Source: Acidiferrum sp963771295
Lineage (GTDB): Bacteria; Acidobacteriota; Terriglobia; Acidiferrales; UBA7541
Direction: 5' to 3'
Assembly: GCA_963771295.1 (NCBI GenBank)
Contig: CAVYTB010000017.1
Span: forward strand, 396,566-460,565
Length of the DNA: 64,000 nt
Part shown: positions 61,899 through 64,000 of the stretch, piece after piece
How the letters are laid out: each line of letters starts with the position of its first letter
Position numbering within the stretch: position 1 is the first letter of the stretch
Made by a program: the position numbers and the translations under genes
Notes under the pieces: generated by a model
Told to the model about the DNA's origin: nothing
Seen by the model: the letters and a program-made list of their open reading frames with translations, nothing else
Databases searched by the model: none

Positions 61899-62242
61899 CC
61901 TTTTCACATGTTGCCGAGCTTGTTCAGGATCCAAGACTTACTACCGAGAAGTCAGATTCCTTGATGAGGTATCGAGCAATCAGATTTTGTCGTTCTAGTC
62001 GTGGCCAGTTGCAAAATGTAGGCAGACCTGTGCAGAAACGCAATTATTCCCAAATCTTGTACTTTCGCCCTCGTGATTCGACGGACAGTTAAAATGCCGT
62101 TGTTTTTGCAGTTAAAAAACATGAAAATCCGGTTATGATTTCTTGGTCGCGACAACTTGATATCCGAGAACATTGTGCTCCAGCAAGGCACAAGTGAACA
62201 TTCTATTTCGATGCCCGCCCTTCGAGAAGTTGAGGTGCTTCG
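61899..62242. other. Intergenic region before the SAM methyltransferase
   Basis: These 344 bases are AT-richer than their surroundings and have no gene I can support. A weak promoter-like pair, TTAAAA (62112-62117) and TATGAT (62134-62139) with a 16-base spacer, lies about 100 bases before the next start. Confidence 0.4.
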
Positions 62243-63013
62243 ATGGCCTTGGTCGACTCGAAGTTGGACACAATTCGACAAAAACTTGAAGCGGTGACGA
62301 AACGCGGGTACGTCATTCTGTCGGACGGCTCGCACAAAACGATTACCGGCGCGGTCACTGTAAATGAAGGTATGAGGATGGCGAGACAAATCCTCGAACG
62401 AGGATTTGTCAACACGCTTGAGACTGGCGTGGCTTTTGGTGTCTCCACGCTTGCCATCTGTCTTGCCCTTGAAGAAGCAGGTCAAAGCGCTTCGGTTCAC
62501 TTTGGCGTAGATCCCGATCAAACCGCCGTGCACAAGGGTGCAGCACTATCCCTGCTTCAGGAGCACGGAGTGGCTCATCGTTTTCAATTACTGGAAGGCT
62601 GCACGCACGAAGTGGTTCCTACGCTCTTGGCTCAGGGAACCAAGATTGATTTTGCATTCGTTGATGGCTGGCACACTTTTGACTATACGTTGATCGACTT
62701 CTTCTATATCGACAAGCTACTTAGACCCGGTGGACTCGTCGCATTCCATGACTGTCACTATGGTGGGGGGCTTGCTCGATCCAAGCGCAAGGTCATTAGC
62801 TTTGTTCTTTCGCATCGGCATTATCGACTGCTCTCGAGCCGTCGTCTTACCGCGCTTTTGCATACTCGACAATGGTCTGACAATTACGCGTCTTCCAGCC
62901 GTATCTCGAAATTCGTGCGTTCACTGAACTTGCGTCTGGAAACTGGAAATTTGTTGACGCTGGAGCGATTGGACCCCTGGGAACCTAATTACGATTACTT
63001 CGCGAAGTTCTGA
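62243..63013 (+). CDS. Class I SAM-dependent methyltransferase (Methyltransf_24 type)
   Basis: The 256-residue protein has the SAM-binding region NTLETGVAFGVSTLAICLAL near residue 55, VHFGVDPDQTAVHKGAALSLL, and IDFAFVDGWHTFDYTLIDFFYIDKLLRPGGLVAFHD. This matches O-methyltransferases of the Methyltransf_24 group, common in cell-wall glycan clusters. ATG follows TTGAGGTG. It converges with the minus-strand GT2 gene with a 42-base gap containing a small CCTGG-CAAT-CCAGG dyad. Confidence 0.83.
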   Translation: MALVDSKLDTIRQKLEAVTKRGYVILSDGSHKTITGAVTVNEGMRMARQILERGFVNTLETGVAFGVSTLAICLALEEAGQSASVHFGVDPDQTAVHKGAALSLLQEHGVAHRFQLLEGCTHEVVPTLLAQGTKIDFAFVDGWHTFDYTLIDFFYIDKLLRPGGLVAFHDCHYGGGLARSKRKVISFVLSHRHYRLLSSRRLTALLHTRQWSDNYASSSRISKFVRSLNLRLETGNLLTLERLDPWEPNYDYFAKF

Positions 63014-63055
63014 CTGTGCGTTTCGCAGCGATTAAACGCCCCTGGCAATCCAGGA

Positions 63056-64000
63056 TTACGCCCGAGTGGTTTTGCTCGGCAAGTACGAGAGGACGTACTT
63101 GGCAATGGATTTAAAGGAGGGGTCGATAAAAAGTGCTTGTTTGTAATAGCTTCTGGCTCCCGTTTTGTTACCGGCCTGTAACACGAGATTTCCGATCGCA
63201 CGCTGGTTGGCGCTCATCAGTCGGTTCAACGCCTTGCGCTCTGTGCTGCCTAGACCTGCGACTGATTTCAATTTCTGATAGATCCGCTCATCGGACCTTC
63301 TAGCCCCCAATTGGTCCCTTTCCGCCCGACCTGTAAGGGACTCCGTCGATTCGCATCGCCTGTAGATATTCACCAGCTCATCTTTGATCAACCCAAAAGG
63401 CCCTTCTAACGCAACGCGTGCCATGAAATCGAGATCCTCGGAGAGGGTTAATGTCGTATCGAACAGACCCGCCTTGGTTGCAGCATCGCGACGAAAAATA
63501 GTTGAGCCAAGTTGCCACGGTCCATGACTAATCACAAAGGAGAAGGCGTTTGCGATCAGGAGATAATCTTTTTCTTTGAAGGCGCTTATGGACCCATTGA
63601 TTTCGAAGTAAGTTTCGGTCTCCCCGTTCAGAGACGTAAATAGGCAATTCGCCGATTGCATGCAAAGCCCAGGAACCTTCGTGGCTTCCCTCATTTGCTC
63701 GGCGAGATAATCTCGTTGCCATTCATCGTCGGAATCCAAAAAAGCCAGCCATTCCCCACCGGAAGCTGCGATGCCGGTATTTCTTGCCGCGCTTACGCCG
63801 CGGTTCTCTTGGTAGATATATCGGATTCTGCTTCCGTACTTATTGAGTTGTTCCCTCGTATCGTCAGTAGAGCCGTCGTCCACAACAATGACTTCGTAAT
63901 TTGTGAACGTCTGATTTAGAACGCTGTCGACCGCTTTGCCTACAAAGGCCGCACGATTATAGGTTGGTATGACAACAGACACCAAGGGCGCGTCATCTTT
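63056..64000 (-). CDS. Glycosyltransferase family 2, 5' end beyond the window
   Basis: At least 314 residues on the minus strand. The frame stays open to the window edge and reads DDAPLVSVVIPTYNRAAFV, a typical GT2 start that needs a few more upstream residues, so the gene is partial. Motifs: EVIVVDDGSTDDTREQL, GVSAARNTGIAASGGEW and LAFLDSDDEW as the metal site, then LSEDLDFMARVALEG. The C-terminal ~80 residues are helical and rich in Arg and Lys. It marks a second operon running towards the window interior. Confidence 0.87.
   Translation of the reverse strand, partial: KDDAPLVSVVIPTYNRAAFVGKAVDSVLNQTFTNYEVIVVDDGSTDDTREQLNKYGSRIRYIYQENRGVSAARNTGIAASGGEWLAFLDSDDEWQRDYLAEQMREATKVPGLCMQSANCLFTSLNGETETYFEINGSISAFKEKDYLLIANAFSFVISHGPWQLGSTIFRRDAATKAGLFDTTLTLSEDLDFMARVALEGPFGLIKDELVNIYRRCESTESLTGRAERDQLGARRSDERIYQKLKSVAGLGSTERKALNRLMSANQRAIGNLVLQAGNKTGARSYYKQALFIDPSFKSIAKYVLSYLPSKTTRA

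Overview
This window is a large surface-polysaccharide (O-antigen, capsule or exopolysaccharide) biosynthesis and export locus from a moderately GC-rich bacterium. The organism is most probably a member of the Acidobacteriota (class Terriglobia). That call is an inference from protein style, not from a marker gene: long secreted Ig-like/DUF2341 proteins, a c-type cytochrome fused to a monooxygenase-like region with a C-terminal tail that I associate with acidobacterial proteins, and an export block made of a polysaccharide export protein, a beta-barrel protein and an ExeA-like ATPase. Almost everything is on the + strand. Many stop/start overlaps (ATGA, TTGA, GTGA) indicate long, translationally coupled operons.

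Layout. 1-7.8 kb: a sugar-modification and glycosyltransferase block with a hexapeptide acetyltransferase, FemAB-like protein, DegT aminotransferase, a deacetylase-like protein with a damaged active site, two GT2 enzymes, an SDR and a Gfo/Idh oxidoreductase. It is followed by an odd tRNA-Thr(CGT)-like gene. 8-15.2 kb: an asparagine-synthase-like protein lacking its glutaminase cysteine, an O-antigen polymerase/ligase, a GT2, a GT32 and a GT2-deacetylase fusion. 15.2-17.3 kb: a secreted beta-helix protein on the minus strand. 17.7-23.7 kb: a compact sugar-nucleotide cassette (RmlC-like epimerase, DUF4910 protein, SDR, C-methyltransferase, RfbF-like cytidylyltransferase, PIG-L deacetylase). 23.7-26.7 kb: three tandem paralogous GT2 genes. 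26.7-31.6 kb: a class III aminotransferase, the Wzm/Wzt ABC exporter and a pyruvyl transferase. 31.6-38.9 kb: a GT2, a UDP-GlcNAc 2-epimerase, a GT-B enzyme, a Wzx-type flippase, a FemAB-like protein and a probable Fe(II)/2OG oxygenase.

39-55 kb: two secreted GH30 glycosidases share a nearly identical 1.17-kb catalytic region. Between them lie a deacetylase-like protein, a flavoprotein plus ATP-grasp pair, and a regulator/export module: a sigma-54-activator homologue without GAFTGA, an OPX protein, a beta-barrel and an ExeA-like ATPase. 54-64 kb: an FkbM methyltransferase, a 1,439-residue DUF2341/Ig/PQQ-propeller protein with a 1.2-kb internal tandem duplication, a cytochrome c/copper monooxygenase-like protein, a SAM methyltransferase, and a minus-strand GT2 that runs off the window end.

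How it fits together (inference): sugar-nucleotide enzymes make amino, acylated, pyruvylated and probably C-methyl-branched sugars; about a dozen glycosyltransferases assemble repeat units; products leave through a Wzx/Wzy route, an ABC (Wzm/Wzt) route, or both, with the OPX protein as the periplasmic/outer-membrane element. Secreted glycosidases and adhesive proteins may remodel or bind the finished polymer. I saw no exosortase, CRISPR array, rRNA or intact insertion sequence.
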